Part shown: in pieces, positions 53,659 to 63,634 of the stretch | Position numbering within the stretch: position 1 is the stretch's first letter | How the letters are laid out: each line of letters starts with the position of its first letter | Source of the DNA: an uncultured Draconibacterium sp. | Lineage (GTDB): Bacteria; Bacteroidota; Bacteroidia; Bacteroidales; Prolixibacteraceae | Assembly (NCBI RefSeq): GCF_963675585.1 | Contig: NZ_OY776414.1 | Span: forward strand, 2,211,001 to 2,275,000 | DNA length: 64,000 nt | Direction of reading: 5' to 3' | The notes under the pieces: generated by a model | Databases searched by the model: none | Seen by the model: the letters and a program-made list of their open reading frames with translations, nothing else | Told to the model about the DNA's origin: nothing | Position numbers and translations under genes: made by a program

Positions 53659-56016
53659 TTATAAATCGATCGTGTTTTTGCCGCTCTTCAACTCCTGGCT
53701 TTTGCCTTCCCACACAAATGTTCCTGTAATTCCTTCCGGCAGACTGATTTCTGCTTTTAAGCCTGTTGAAGAGTTATCGTACTCTACCGTAATTTTTCCG
53801 GCAGGATGAGGCATTTCACCACTAATTGTTTCAAACGCACCAATATTTGGCTCAATTTTCACTTTCCCGAAATACGGCGCAGCACTTTCAATTCCGAGTA
53901 CAATTCGGTAAGCTTCAATGTTCGGGCTGGCACCCCATGCGTGACAATCAGAACGGGTTGTTTCCACCTCTGAGGTTTCGCCCCAGGTACTTAAACCAAG
54001 ATCGATATTTTTACGCCAGATGTCCAGCCACTCAAGGAAATCGTCGCCCATACCGGCTTTCGCCAGGGCCAGGTGCAAGTAATATTTAAAGTAGATAGTA
54101 GCTTGAGTAAGCGACTCATCTTCCAACATTTGCTGAGCAATTTTAACGTTTTGCTCCGGAGTAGTAAGGCCGGCAAGAATTGCCATTGAATTGGTATGCT
54201 GCGAGAAATCTTTTTTGTCAGGTGTATCGGCAAACAAGCTGCGGGATTCATCCCAGTATTTTCGTTTAATGGTTTCCGACATCTTTTTTACCAGGCTTGC
54301 ATACATGTTAGCATACTCAACACTTCCTTCAACTTTTTCCAGCTCCAAACCAGCTTGTAAAGCCAATAACAACTGCAAATCAAGCAAAGCAGTACTTCCA
54401 TCTTCGGCAGCCGGTGCCATTCCCATTCGCCAGTTGCTTGCCCAGTCGGTAAAGTTCCATCCCGGCAGGTTTTTGAGCGATCCGTCATCGTCAACAAAAC
54501 TGATGAAGTAGTTTAAAATCTGGCGTGATCCCAGTAGTTTGTCATTTAAAAATTCAGGATCGCTTCCATACAGCAGGTAATCGTACAACATACACACATA
54601 CCACATCGAATAAGTGGCAATTACCTGATTTTGCGTATCCGGGTAGCGACTTAAAGTATATCCATCCATCTGACGAGAATTGTTCATCAGGTTTAATGCA
54701 TTCTTGGCCAGACGGTCGTCGCCACTGTTAAAATACGAAACAAGTAGCTGGATTCGAGCATCACCAATGTATTGCAAACGCTCGTAGTACGGACAATCCA
54801 TATATGTTTCAACTGCACATGAACGGGCAGTACGCCAGCCAATTTCCAGAATTTTATCCAACTCTGTATCATTGGCATTTATTTTGGCGTTCATTTCAAA
54901 TGGGTAGCCGGTAAATGTTCCGTAGAAATCTTCGATGATTAACGGACTATCTTTTGTTTCCACTTTTAACTCAATATATCGATAAGTTCTCCAGTTTAAA
55001 GCAGTGAAAATCTGATTAGGAGAACCATCCGAAATAATAGTATCTGTGCGTCCTGAAATGCTTTTCCCTTCTATCTCGTTTCGATTGTTTTTTGCACCTT
55101 CGGAATCATACAAACCTTCGGAATAGGTAATTACGATTGTACTTTTATCGCCGCCACTAAAAACGAGTGTTGGATAAGCATTGGTGTACACTTCCTGATC
55201 GAGTAAAATTTTTGCTGTAGCATTTGCAGGCACTTCAAAAGCCACTTTTTCTGCAGGGAAGTTTTTAGGAACAGAAACACCTTCTGCTTTTCGCGTTGCT
55301 ACCAAACGTTGGTAAGTCATTTCCATTTGAGGAATAATTGAGGGAGTCAATGTCCAACCGCCCCGTGTATTAAAACCCATACCCCTTGTTGAACGTTCGA
55401 AAACAGCTTTGGCTGCTTTCCAGCTGCTGTCGTCAAAACCAAGAGTTTTCCAACCTTTTACTGCCAGCTTCATGTCAATTTTTTCTCCTGCACCGGCAGC
55501 ATAATATCCACGTACCTGCTGCCTGATCGGAGTGTAACTTTTATCCTCGATACATTTCCACGAATCGTTGGTATTTAATACTTTGCTTGCCTCATCGGTA
55601 CCTTGAAATAAAAATCCTGTTTTCCACGAGAATTGTGAAACTGGTTTCATATCCCCTTCATTCCAAACCTCGGCGGCAATAGTGTTTTCACCTTGTTTCA
55701 GGTAAGGTGCAATATCAACTGTTTCGTAATTCCAGTGTGTCAGATCGCCAAGTGCAGGCCCCAATGAAACCAGCTTTTCGTTGATGTAAAGTTTGTAGCG
55801 GTTATCAGCAGTTACGCGCATTACCAGTTTTTCAGGTAGCTCATCAAAATTTATAGTTTTCCGAAACAAGTATAGCCCGGCATCCGTTGCTTCTGTTTCA
55901 GGGACACAAATCCAGCTTGCATCCCATTCGTTGTTTTGATTCCGGTTCCAAGGCTGTGCAAGTAAAGTAATCTGTACAACAAATAGAAAACTGATAATCA
56001 ATAGTGTTTTTTTCAT
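53659..56016 (-). CDS. GH78 family alpha-L-rhamnosidase
   Basis: The ATG at 56016 opens a signal peptide (MKKTLLIISFLFVVQITLLAQ), giving 785 residues; the longer frame from 56142 would run into the carboxylesterase gene. N-terminal beta-sandwich domains (carbohydrate-binding, VTADNRYKLYINEKLV) precede an (alpha/alpha)6 barrel. Its signature YMDCPYYERLQYIGDARIQ contains the general acid region, and STWGETSEVETTRSDCHAWGASPN the base. GH78 enzymes remove terminal alpha-L-rhamnose. It sits between an esterase and a carboxylesterase gene, 50 bases after the latter's stop. Confidence 0.92.
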   Translation of the reverse strand: MKKTLLIISFLFVVQITLLAQPWNRNQNNEWDASWICVPETEATDAGLYLFRKTINFDELPEKLVMRVTADNRYKLYINEKLVSLGPALGDLTHWNYETVDIAPYLKQGENTIAAEVWNEGDMKPVSQFSWKTGFLFQGTDEASKVLNTNDSWKCIEDKSYTPIRQQVRGYYAAGAGEKIDMKLAVKGWKTLGFDDSSWKAAKAVFERSTRGMGFNTRGGWTLTPSIIPQMEMTYQRLVATRKAEGVSVPKNFPAEKVAFEVPANATAKILLDQEVYTNAYPTLVFSGGDKSTIVITYSEGLYDSEGAKNNRNEIEGKSISGRTDTIISDGSPNQIFTALNWRTYRYIELKVETKDSPLIIEDFYGTFTGYPFEMNAKINANDTELDKILEIGWRTARSCAVETYMDCPYYERLQYIGDARIQLLVSYFNSGDDRLAKNALNLMNNSRQMDGYTLSRYPDTQNQVIATYSMWYVCMLYDYLLYGSDPEFLNDKLLGSRQILNYFISFVDDDGSLKNLPGWNFTDWASNWRMGMAPAAEDGSTALLDLQLLLALQAGLELEKVEGSVEYANMYASLVKKMSETIKRKYWDESRSLFADTPDKKDFSQHTNSMAILAGLTTPEQNVKIAQQMLEDESLTQATIYFKYYLHLALAKAGMGDDFLEWLDIWRKNIDLGLSTWGETSEVETTRSDCHAWGASPNIEAYRIVLGIESAAPYFGKVKIEPNIGAFETISGEMPHPAGKITVEYDNSSTGLKAEISLPEGITGTFVWEGKSQELKSGKNTIDL

Positions 56017-56066
56017 TTGGTTTATGTTTCGAATATTTTTTATGTGTAAAACAAATTCAGTCTTTT

Positions 56067-57734
56067 TCAAACGGCATGTAATTTTCCAATTTTCCTCCAC
56101 ATGTCCAGTTCCACTTTGTACCGGTCGTTTATTATTGTACAATCCGTATCGATTCGCATGGTTGGCCGATCTTTAAAATTATAAGCCGGCCACTCCGGAA
56201 CACCTTCGGCTGAAGGAATACCAGTACGCGCAAAGTTGGTCCATAATTCGGCAAAATTGTGCGATGCTTTGCAGCTTGCGGGCGAACTGTCGCCAAACAT
56301 ACGTTGTTGTTCTTCGCCTTCTTTGGGCGGCTGCACATTGTTGAATTTATAGGAAATATCCATCGCGTGCGGCGTTCCCATTGGGAAATCCGATCCCGGA
56401 ATTTTCATGTCTGATTTGTAACCGAAATTGTACAGGTAAACTGGCGCTCCGTCTTCTTTTGATTTCCGTTCGGCAATTTCAATGGAACCCAATCCCATCA
56501 TATTAATAGATGAAACAGCCATGAATATTTGAGGGGCCGTTGCATCTGGCGAAGCTTTACGATATGCATCCACTATTGTCGCAGCATCATTACCGAACTG
56601 TGATACCAGCTTCGAAGGGAGATCTTCAAAAGTGAATTTGGTAAATTCGGTATTCCTGTTTTGCATAGCAAAAAATGCATATTCATCTTCATTCCATCCT
56701 GTAAGCAAAGGCTTGTCTTTTGAGATGTTTGGTGCTGTTGGATCGAAGGGGTGATTTGGTAAAACCGAACCATCAACTACCGGTCCAAAACCGTGCATCT
56801 CTGGTATTCCAATTTCGGCCTGAAAAGGTGGGATAAACATGAATTTGTTTTGAATCTCTAACAATTGCTCCGGTGAAACTTCAAGCAGTTTTCGCCAGTC
56901 ATTTTTGGCGATATTCATTTCTTTAAGCACCATTTCGGTAGTTTCGGCAGCCAGATCTTTTGTGAGCATCCGAACGCCCGGGCCACTTTCAATCGAAGCT
57001 TTATTAAAATAAGGCGAAGCTTCCGGCATGGCATAAACACAAGCTGTTTTTCCACCACCACCCGACTCGCCAAAAATCATCACGTTATTCGGATCGCCAC
57101 CAAAACGATCAATGTTTTCATTCACCCATTTTAATCCGGCAGCAATATCCAGAACGCCCATATTTCCCGATCCGGCATAATCCGCACCCGCAATTTCATC
57201 TAAATAAAGAAAACCCAATAAACCCAGTCGGTGGTTGGTTGCCACTACAACCACGTCGAAATAACGGGCCAGGTTTGCACCGTCCTGATGGCCAGAACCA
57301 CCCGATCCGGTAACATAACCGCCACCATGATTGTAGAACATAACCGGACGTTTTTTATTATCGTTGGCCGGTGTCCACACATTCAGGAACAAACAATCTT
57401 CAGCAGGTTTTGGCCCCCATCCCGCACCTTGCACCGATGGTGCACCTACTTCCAGTGCATCGCGAACACCTGTCCAAGGGTCAACTTTTAGCGGACGACG
57501 AAATCGGTTTTCTCCCGAAACAGAACCTCCGTACGGAATTCCTTTGAAGATATTTACACCATCTTGTCTTACGCCGCGCAACTTTCCGGTTGCGCTTTCA
57601 GCACTTACAAACTCTTCGGCACCAAAACCGGAGATGAACTTGCCCGAAGAATAGGCAAGGCCTGAAAAAGCTACGGTTCCGGCAGCTGTTAATGTTAATC
57701 GGTTAACGAATTGTCTTCTGTTTATTGAGTTCAT
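56067..57734 (-). CDS. Tat-exported type B carboxylesterase
   Basis: This 555-residue carboxylesterase-family enzyme has a Tat signal (NRRQFVNR, hydrophobic stretch to SGLA). The oxyanion loop is YNHGGGYVTGSGG, the nucleophile Ser224 is in FGESGGGGKT, and SEDCLFLNVW-like AEDCLFLNVWTP is typical. The acid and His are probably in NEDEY and the C-terminal ASHNFAELW. It hydrolyses carboxylic esters in the periplasm. It shares the run with the CE1 esterase, so two different ester bonds are probably targeted. Confidence 0.9.
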   Translation of the reverse strand: MNSINRRQFVNRLTLTAAGTVAFSGLAYSSGKFISGFGAEEFVSAESATGKLRGVRQDGVNIFKGIPYGGSVSGENRFRRPLKVDPWTGVRDALEVGAPSVQGAGWGPKPAEDCLFLNVWTPANDNKKRPVMFYNHGGGYVTGSGGSGHQDGANLARYFDVVVVATNHRLGLLGFLYLDEIAGADYAGSGNMGVLDIAAGLKWVNENIDRFGGDPNNVMIFGESGGGGKTACVYAMPEASPYFNKASIESGPGVRMLTKDLAAETTEMVLKEMNIAKNDWRKLLEVSPEQLLEIQNKFMFIPPFQAEIGIPEMHGFGPVVDGSVLPNHPFDPTAPNISKDKPLLTGWNEDEYAFFAMQNRNTEFTKFTFEDLPSKLVSQFGNDAATIVDAYRKASPDATAPQIFMAVSSINMMGLGSIEIAERKSKEDGAPVYLYNFGYKSDMKIPGSDFPMGTPHAMDISYKFNNVQPPKEGEEQQRMFGDSSPASCKASHNFAELWTNFARTGIPSAEGVPEWPAYNFKDRPTMRIDTDCTIINDRYKVELDMWRKIGKLHAV

Positions 57735-57787
57735 TTTATTCTGTTTTTAGGTTCTTTTTATCAATAGTAAGAAATGAGGTGTCAGAT

Positions 57788-57891
57788 AAGAAAAGTTCAA
57801 ATTCAAGGCTTGCGAAGACCGAAAAAGCGGAGTTTACTGACGTAATCGAGTATTTTTCGGACGAGCGTAACGCACAAGTTGGACTTTTCTT
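57788..57891. repeat. 104-bp nested inverted-repeat element between MBL and carboxylesterase genes
   Basis: Outer arms AAGAAAAGTTC (57788-57798) and GGACTTTTCTT (57881-57891) are complementary with one wobble. Inner arms CCGAAAAA (57819-57826) and TTTTTCGG (57853-57860) match exactly, with TTAC/GTAA near the centre and CTTGCG/CGCACAAG between. The whole could fold into one long interrupted hairpin. It resembles dispersed intergenic repeats known in bacterial genomes; no second copy was found by eye here. Confidence 0.6.
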
Positions 57892-57901
57892 GCTGGCACT
57901 A

Positions 57902-58732
57902 TTACTTCATGGTTTTATCTCCGTAATTAATTCGCACACCGTACTTAGTAGCAATGTGGTTAAAACCAAATCGGTTACCTTCCGTTTCCTCGCCTTTTTC
58001 TTTACCCGAAAGAATATCTTTACTCAGGGTGATCAAATCGTCCACGCGTTGTTTTGTTTCGGGATTGTTACCGAAAAAGTGTCCGGGATATAATTTCTCG
58101 ATGGCTTCTTTCTCCATAACTGCACTCATTTTCTCGCAAGTGGCAATCAGGTCGGAGAAAGTTCCGGCAAACATTAATAAGTTTCCCGAACCAAATGAAT
58201 CGCCGCTAAAACCATAACCGGCTGCTTTATCGATATATGTTGTAGATCCCCAGGTATGCGCAGGCGTAAAAACCACTTCCAGTTTTCGGCCACCAAGATC
58301 GATAACCTGACCGTCTTCCAGGTACTTAAATTCACCTTTGTAATTTGGCATCATTTGGGCAGCGGATTCTTTATCGCCGGGATTCATATAAACCACCGGA
58401 AAATAATCGGCAGCACCAACATGGTCAGGATGCACGTGTGTTAGCATCAGTGTAACCGGTTTGTCGGTAATTGACGCAACAATTTTATCCAGGTCGGTGA
58501 TTTTAGTTGCAGCATCAAGCAAAACAGCTTTATCATTTCCTTCAATCAGGTAGATGCTCTCGTTCGCCGACATGTGCCCGGTTCCCACCCAGGTGTGGTC
58601 GTCAATTTTATGGAAAACAACATCGTCGTTTTTAAAAACTTCTTCTCCCTCGAAGTTGGCAGCCGGCATTTGCGCCATTGTCGTTAACTGACAAAGAGCC
58701 AGCATAAAAATTAGAGCGATCGATTTTTTCAT
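57902..58732 (-). CDS. Exported metallo-beta-lactamase-fold hydrolase
   Basis: This 276-residue protein has a signal peptide (ending TTMAQ) and a complete two-zinc site: His99, His101, Asp103 and His104 in THVHPDHVG, a third-ligand His in TPAHTWGS, Asp in GFSGDSFG and a final His in YPGHFFG. The family includes lactonases, glyoxalase II enzymes and arylsulfatases. No substrate is visible, but a lactonase acting on sugar lactones would fit a rhamnose-processing locus. Confidence 0.88.
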   Translation of the reverse strand: MKKSIALIFMLALCQLTTMAQMPAANFEGEEVFKNDDVVFHKIDDHTWVGTGHMSANESIYLIEGNDKAVLLDAATKITDLDKIVASITDKPVTLMLTHVHPDHVGAADYFPVVYMNPGDKESAAQMMPNYKGEFKYLEDGQVIDLGGRKLEVVFTPAHTWGSTTYIDKAAGYGFSGDSFGSGNLLMFAGTFSDLIATCEKMSAVMEKEAIEKLYPGHFFGNNPETKQRVDDLITLSKDILSGKEKGEETEGNRFGFNHIATKYGVRINYGDKTMK

Positions 58733-58882
58733 TCGTTTATATTTTTAATTTTCAATGGTAACTCATGTAACTCGCATAATCATGCTCCTGAGTATTAAAA
58801 AACTTTTTATGATGCTCGTTTCATCATGATTATTTTATAAAATTTTAAGTCTAAAGCTGTTCTGCAAGTTAAAAATTCGTTT

Positions 58883-60250
58883 TTAAAGTTTTGATTCTTC
58901 CATCATTTCAATCGCGGTATTCACAATTGCCGGTTCAGCAAATCCGGGTTTTAGGTTTGAACCAATTACCTGAAAAGTAAGGTGAGTACTTGCCTGAGTA
59001 GAATAAATATATCCTGTACGCGTTCCGTTGGTTAATGTAACCATCATTGTTTTAGATGCAGGAGACTCAGCCTTCAATCGCATTCCAATTTCAGAATAAA
59101 CCTCGCCACTTACGGTTACCAAATTGATATCGCCAATCTGAACCAAACCCAAACCAATGTGTACATCCGGTCGGTCTTTGTATCCCGGATCGTAATTCTC
59201 GCGACCTTTGGTATCAATACGAACACGGCCGGGACAAACCACATCCTCTTTTTTACACCAGATTTTCGAACTCTTTTCATATTGCGTATGGTAAAGCATA
59301 ACCTGTACAGCGTTGTTACCCAAAGTAGTTCCTAACATGTGTACATAGTCGCTTTTACGATCAACAACTTTTTTGTGAGCCTCAAGTTGGTCGGCAGGAA
59401 TTTCTCCCGGACCGTCGAATGATGGTTGGCGGCCTGTTGATGGCGCAGCAGGTGGAGGCAATACGCCTTTAATCTGCCCTTCCTGGAAAATAGAAGTATA
59501 TGCCATTTTAGGATTTTGGTCGCCGGAAGCACCCTGGCTAAATAAAGCCACAGTTTTTCCGTCGAACATATCTTCAACATATTTTGTTGCATCGCCCGGG
59601 AAATCGGCACTAACAACACCACTCATAAAGAAATTAACGGGGTGCATGGCGTAATTCATGTACACAGCAATCGGCACATCGTCTTCGCCAAGGAAAGTTA
59701 TTACTGCCAAAGTTTTATCTGAAGGACCATCCCAGTTTGCGGTTTGGTGCCACTCTAAATTCTCATCGAAATTATCGCGGTTTACATTCAAATCAACTTG
59801 TGTAGTTCCGTAACCTACACTTGCAGGCGCCATATTTGCCTTCGCCTGATCGACAGAAGCAACAATGGCATCAGCAATTGTTTCCGGAGTAGGAGCTCCG
59901 TTAAAAAGTCCCCCAGTGTTACCACTGTGCGTATGCGTTCCGGTAACTACATAGTTTTGTGCCGGACATCCTGTTGATTCTGATGATTTCGCCAATATAT
60001 CATCAATTTCATGAATACCACCGGCATCGATAGCTACTAAAACAGCTGAATTTGTTCCGTTTTCAATGTAAATTGCACGCACATAAAGTTTTCCACGAAT
60101 AATATCAGTTGAACTCTTTAAGTCGCTTTGTTTTGGTGTGATATCGACTTTTGCTGCCCCTACTTTTAAACCGGTTTGGGCAAATGCCGGACAGGCCATG
60201 AAAAGGATCAGGCTCCAAAGAACAAGTTTGATTGTATTTTTACGTTTCAT
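58883..60250 (-). CDS. Neutral ceramidase-like amidohydrolase
   Basis: This 455-residue exported protein (signal ending CPAFAQ) matches the N-terminal catalytic domain of neutral/alkaline non-lysosomal ceramidases: LKVGAAKVDITPKQ, the zinc motif VTGTHTHSGNTGG, NYAMHPVNF and the nucleophile region GASGDQNP. It lacks the C-terminal immunoglobulin domain of full-length ceramidases. In Bacteroidota such short forms commonly sit in sugar loci, so the true bond may be an amide or ester other than ceramide. It begins 12 bases after the GH106 stop. Confidence 0.85.
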   Translation of the reverse strand: MKRKNTIKLVLWSLILFMACPAFAQTGLKVGAAKVDITPKQSDLKSSTDIIRGKLYVRAIYIENGTNSAVLVAIDAGGIHEIDDILAKSSESTGCPAQNYVVTGTHTHSGNTGGLFNGAPTPETIADAIVASVDQAKANMAPASVGYGTTQVDLNVNRDNFDENLEWHQTANWDGPSDKTLAVITFLGEDDVPIAVYMNYAMHPVNFFMSGVVSADFPGDATKYVEDMFDGKTVALFSQGASGDQNPKMAYTSIFQEGQIKGVLPPPAAPSTGRQPSFDGPGEIPADQLEAHKKVVDRKSDYVHMLGTTLGNNAVQVMLYHTQYEKSSKIWCKKEDVVCPGRVRIDTKGRENYDPGYKDRPDVHIGLGLVQIGDINLVTVSGEVYSEIGMRLKAESPASKTMMVTLTNGTRTGYIYSTQASTHLTFQVIGSNLKPGFAEPAIVNTAIEMMEESKL

Positions 60251-60262
60251 GATATGTATTTT

Positions 60263-63200
60263 TTAGTTGGTTGCTAAACTCATAATTTCAACAGGCCCGA
60301 TCAATCCGGCAGGTACCAATGGTGAATTTGCGCGGTAGAATGGTCGTGTTGTTAATGTAATTTTCTCGTCGTCGCTAACGCCGGGTTGTGCATCACCGAT
60401 CAATCGGTTCACCCAGGTATTTACTGCTTTTATTTCGATTTCGTTAGAACCGGCAGTTACAAAATCAGTAATATCAACACGATAAGGAGGTTTCCAGGCT
60501 GTTCCGGCCAATTGACCATTCACCCAAACTTCGGCCAGGTTATTCACCAAACCAAGGTCGATGATTACTTCTCCTTTGTCGATTGTTTCCTGCGCAACAT
60601 CAACCGATTTAACGTAAGTTGCAATTCCTGAGAAATATTTAATTCCGTCGTTATCACTTTCGCGGAAATCGATCAGTTTATCGAAAGTAGCCGATGCAGG
60701 TGCACCACGCTCTTCCTGGAATTCAACCTGCCAGGGTCCTTCCAATTGAGTTACCACAGTTTCTATTGAAACCGGAAGACTTACACTGCTTTGTTTTGTT
60801 TTCTCGCGGAATACCACGAAGATCGATCCAAACGAGTCAAGCGGAATAGTAACATTTGTACGTTCGCCTTTGAACTCATACGATACAGGACTGATTTTTC
60901 CTGTTGCAGGGTCCCACAACTCAGCTTTGTAACCGCTGATGCGAAAACTGGCTTCGATGGTTTCTACATTGTCAGTTTGACTTGCTACGAAATAAATACC
61001 ACCGTTATTCAGCTTGCGGTGCAGGAACATAACGTCGCTGTCAGCAACCGGTGATTCGTAGGTAAAGTCTGGCTCCAAACCAATTTCTTTAAAGGCTGCG
61101 CCTGAATCTTCTGTATTGAAAACCTTACCTTGTCCAACGCTTGCAACGGCATCGCCCGGCCAAAGAATATCAAGTACTTCTTTAACTTCTGCAGGATCAT
61201 CTGCCAAACTTGGAGAACCTTCAGGACGAGTTCCGATTACAACGGCACCTTGCTCAACAAAGTCCTTCATTTTCTTTAAAACAGGAAGCGTCATTTGTGT
61301 AGCACCTCTACCTAAGAAAATCGCTTTGTAGTTCATTCCAGATTCGGTGGTTAATGCGCCGTTTTCCACTGAAAGCATATTCATTACCACAGCGGCACTT
61401 ACAAAATCGTAGCGATATCCGTCTGGAAGAAGTTTAAAGTCGTTTCCGTAGATCGCAGTCATCGATGATTCTTCGCCGTAGAAAAGAGCAATGTCGTTGG
61501 CAGCTTTACCGGCTTGCAACATGTATGATGAACGTGACAAATAGTCGATCCAAACTTTTGATTGCTCGGCCCATGTTTCGTTACGCGAGAACATTTGTCC
61601 AACGCCCAATGTAACACCAGGACCTCTGGTGATTGGCTGGTGAGCAGAAGTGTGAATTACAAAACGGTTAGAACCCGAAAGCAAAATAGCATCGGCAGTT
61701 GATTTCAAATCCCACGGTGCTGTGCCGTAGGCCGGACCGCCGGTAAATGATTCGGTAGCTGCAATATTTTGTCCGTAAATGTGGGCAACCGAAGCTGATT
61801 CCTGGTTGTCGTTAAAATAGTTACCTTCCATGTAACCGGGTTCGTGATGCATCCACATCGCACCCATCGGAATGTCGGCAGTTTGTTTCATTTCCATTCC
61901 TTCTCCCATGGTTGCAAAACCGGCTTCGTGCGCTTCTCCGTAGCGGATCATTCCAATTTCATGCAAATAACGTGTCAGGAAATCGTAGTGATGTTGCTTT
62001 AACATCAGCTGAATATTGCGTCGCCAGTCGTACAAAAATTTGTCTGTTTTATCCGGACTTTCCACTACGTAACCGGCCAAAGCAGGCACCCATGGAGTTG
62101 GATCGTAACCAATATTCTGTTGGAAACCTTCAAGGATTTTTGGTGTCCAGTTGGCAAAACCAGATTCCCAGCTGTCGAACATCAAGGCGTGTAATCCTTT
62201 CTCTCCAACAAGGCCGTCAGCAGCTTCGCGATACATATCGATGTAATAATCCATGTAACGTTTTATTGCTGCCGAATCGAGTTTATCCACTTCCAAACCG
62301 GTTGCTTCAGGAGCGGCCGGGCGGTTTTGTGCACCGGTAAGCGAATAACCAACGCGAAGTACCATCCACTGTCCTGCAGGAGGTGTCCAGCTCAATGATC
62401 CGTCTTCGTTCAGTTTTTCGGTTAGATCCAATACTTCAGAAGTTTTTATCGCTGCTCCTGCTGATCCATCTGGCAAATCAAAATAACCTCTGCTTGAATA
62501 ATCAGAGAAGTAGGCTGCCTTTTGTTCAAACGAATGAACGGTTGGAGTTCCCAACAAAGTCAACTCGGTAAAATTAATAGCCACCGGAGCTGGCGGTGGA
62601 GGTCCAAATGACCAACGAAACCAGGGAGCTGGCGGAGATGGTGGTTGTTTTATACTTACAAAACGGAAATAGCGTGCATTTGCATTGTCAACAGAGTTGG
62701 TGTGCACCACTCCACCGCCACGAATGTCGGCGCCTGTATCTGACCAGCTTGATCCGTCGTTGCTCGATTCCAGTTTATAACCCACCGGACCACGAGCCTG
62801 TGCTGATAAAACCAGTCCTCTTACGGTAACCGGTTTTCCATAGTCAAATTGAATCCATGAAATCTCGCCCTCTTCTTTTGCTGCAGGAAGGGTAATTCCC
62901 GGGTGATCGTAAAAACCATCGGAAAGAGCTGCGGCATTTACCGTACCTCCGCTTGCAGTAATTTTAGGCGTTGGAAGAATTTCGTCTTCTGCAACCTGGA
63001 AAGCGAGTACTTTTTGGTCTTTATACAACTGAGGCTTTTCTGCGCCCATATTTCCCTGGTGACCAGATCCACCTGTACTGGTTTGATAAACTCCGGTTAC
63101 TACCGGCGGATGATTTAATACGCCTGTAAATGGTTTTCCACCCTCAACATTGGTAAGGGCATACACCATTTTTTTCATTCCGTCTTCGGGTTCAACCCAC

Positions 63201-63634
63201 GGGCCACCTGTTTCACTCCATCCGGGAGATGCTGCGGTTGCAAATTCAAGACCTAACTGATCGGCATAAGCTGCTGATTTTGCAAAAGCAGATTTCCAGC
63301 CATCCGACATATACGGGTAGTAATTTTCAACAACTGCCGACTCGGCTCCCTGCATTCGCATTCCGGCGTGGAAACATTGCAGACCGCCAATTCCAACGCG
63401 CGTCATCCAGTCCATATCAGCTTTTGCGCCTTCCCAGGCTACGTTTCCGCCCATCCAGTGCCACCACACGCGTGGTTTGGCTGCTTCCGGTGGATTATTG
63501 AATCCTTTTTCAAGTGCTAGTCCTTCCTGATTATCCACTTGTTTACAGGCAATAAAAATCAGTATTACCGTTATAAAAGTGACAAATACTGAAGAAATGT
63601 ATTTTATTGTTTTGAGATTTAAATTTGGCTTCAT
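60263..63634 (-). CDS. GH106 family alpha-L-rhamnosidase lipoprotein
   Basis: This 1123-residue lipoprotein (signal ending IFIAC, Cys30) starts with the GH106 pattern PPEAAKPRVWWHWMGGNVAWEGAKADMDWMTRVGIGGLQCFHAGM. The long catalytic barrel includes GLEFATAASPGWSETGGPWV, MFDSWESGFANWTPKILEGFQ and RYGEAHEAGF. C-terminal galactose-binding-like sandwiches end it (IIDLGLVNNLAEVWVNGQLAGTAWKPPYRVDIT). GH106 enzymes release alpha-L-rhamnose from pectins or rhamnosides using calcium. It is the first gene of the eight-gene run. No gene precedes it in the window. Confidence 0.92.
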   Translation of the reverse strand: MKPNLNLKTIKYISSVFVTFITVILIFIACKQVDNQEGLALEKGFNNPPEAAKPRVWWHWMGGNVAWEGAKADMDWMTRVGIGGLQCFHAGMRMQGAESAVVENYYPYMSDGWKSAFAKSAAYADQLGLEFATAASPGWSETGGPWVEPEDGMKKMVYALTNVEGGKPFTGVLNHPPVVTGVYQTSTGGSGHQGNMGAEKPQLYKDQKVLAFQVAEDEILPTPKITASGGTVNAAALSDGFYDHPGITLPAAKEEGEISWIQFDYGKPVTVRGLVLSAQARGPVGYKLESSNDGSSWSDTGADIRGGGVVHTNSVDNANARYFRFVSIKQPPSPPAPWFRWSFGPPPPAPVAINFTELTLLGTPTVHSFEQKAAYFSDYSSRGYFDLPDGSAGAAIKTSEVLDLTEKLNEDGSLSWTPPAGQWMVLRVGYSLTGAQNRPAAPEATGLEVDKLDSAAIKRYMDYYIDMYREAADGLVGEKGLHALMFDSWESGFANWTPKILEGFQQNIGYDPTPWVPALAGYVVESPDKTDKFLYDWRRNIQLMLKQHHYDFLTRYLHEIGMIRYGEAHEAGFATMGEGMEMKQTADIPMGAMWMHHEPGYMEGNYFNDNQESASVAHIYGQNIAATESFTGGPAYGTAPWDLKSTADAILLSGSNRFVIHTSAHQPITRGPGVTLGVGQMFSRNETWAEQSKVWIDYLSRSSYMLQAGKAANDIALFYGEESSMTAIYGNDFKLLPDGYRYDFVSAAVVMNMLSVENGALTTESGMNYKAIFLGRGATQMTLPVLKKMKDFVEQGAVVIGTRPEGSPSLADDPAEVKEVLDILWPGDAVASVGQGKVFNTEDSGAAFKEIGLEPDFTYESPVADSDVMFLHRKLNNGGIYFVASQTDNVETIEASFRISGYKAELWDPATGKISPVSYEFKGERTNVTIPLDSFGSIFVVFREKTKQSSVSLPVSIETVVTQLEGPWQVEFQEERGAPASATFDKLIDFRESDNDGIKYFSGIATYVKSVDVAQETIDKGEVIIDLGLVNNLAEVWVNGQLAGTAWKPPYRVDITDFVTAGSNEIEIKAVNTWVNRLIGDAQPGVSDDEKITLTTRPFYRANSPLVPAGLIGPVEIMSLATN

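Noticed and set aside
56017-56142. Upstream start for the GH78 gene
   Set aside because: It would overlap the carboxylesterase coding end and hide the signal peptide that begins at 56016.
57725-58093. Plus-strand 122-codon frame over the MBL gene end
   Set aside because: It is antisense to the metallo-hydrolase C-terminus and its first third is the inverted-repeat element; no start signal or domain.
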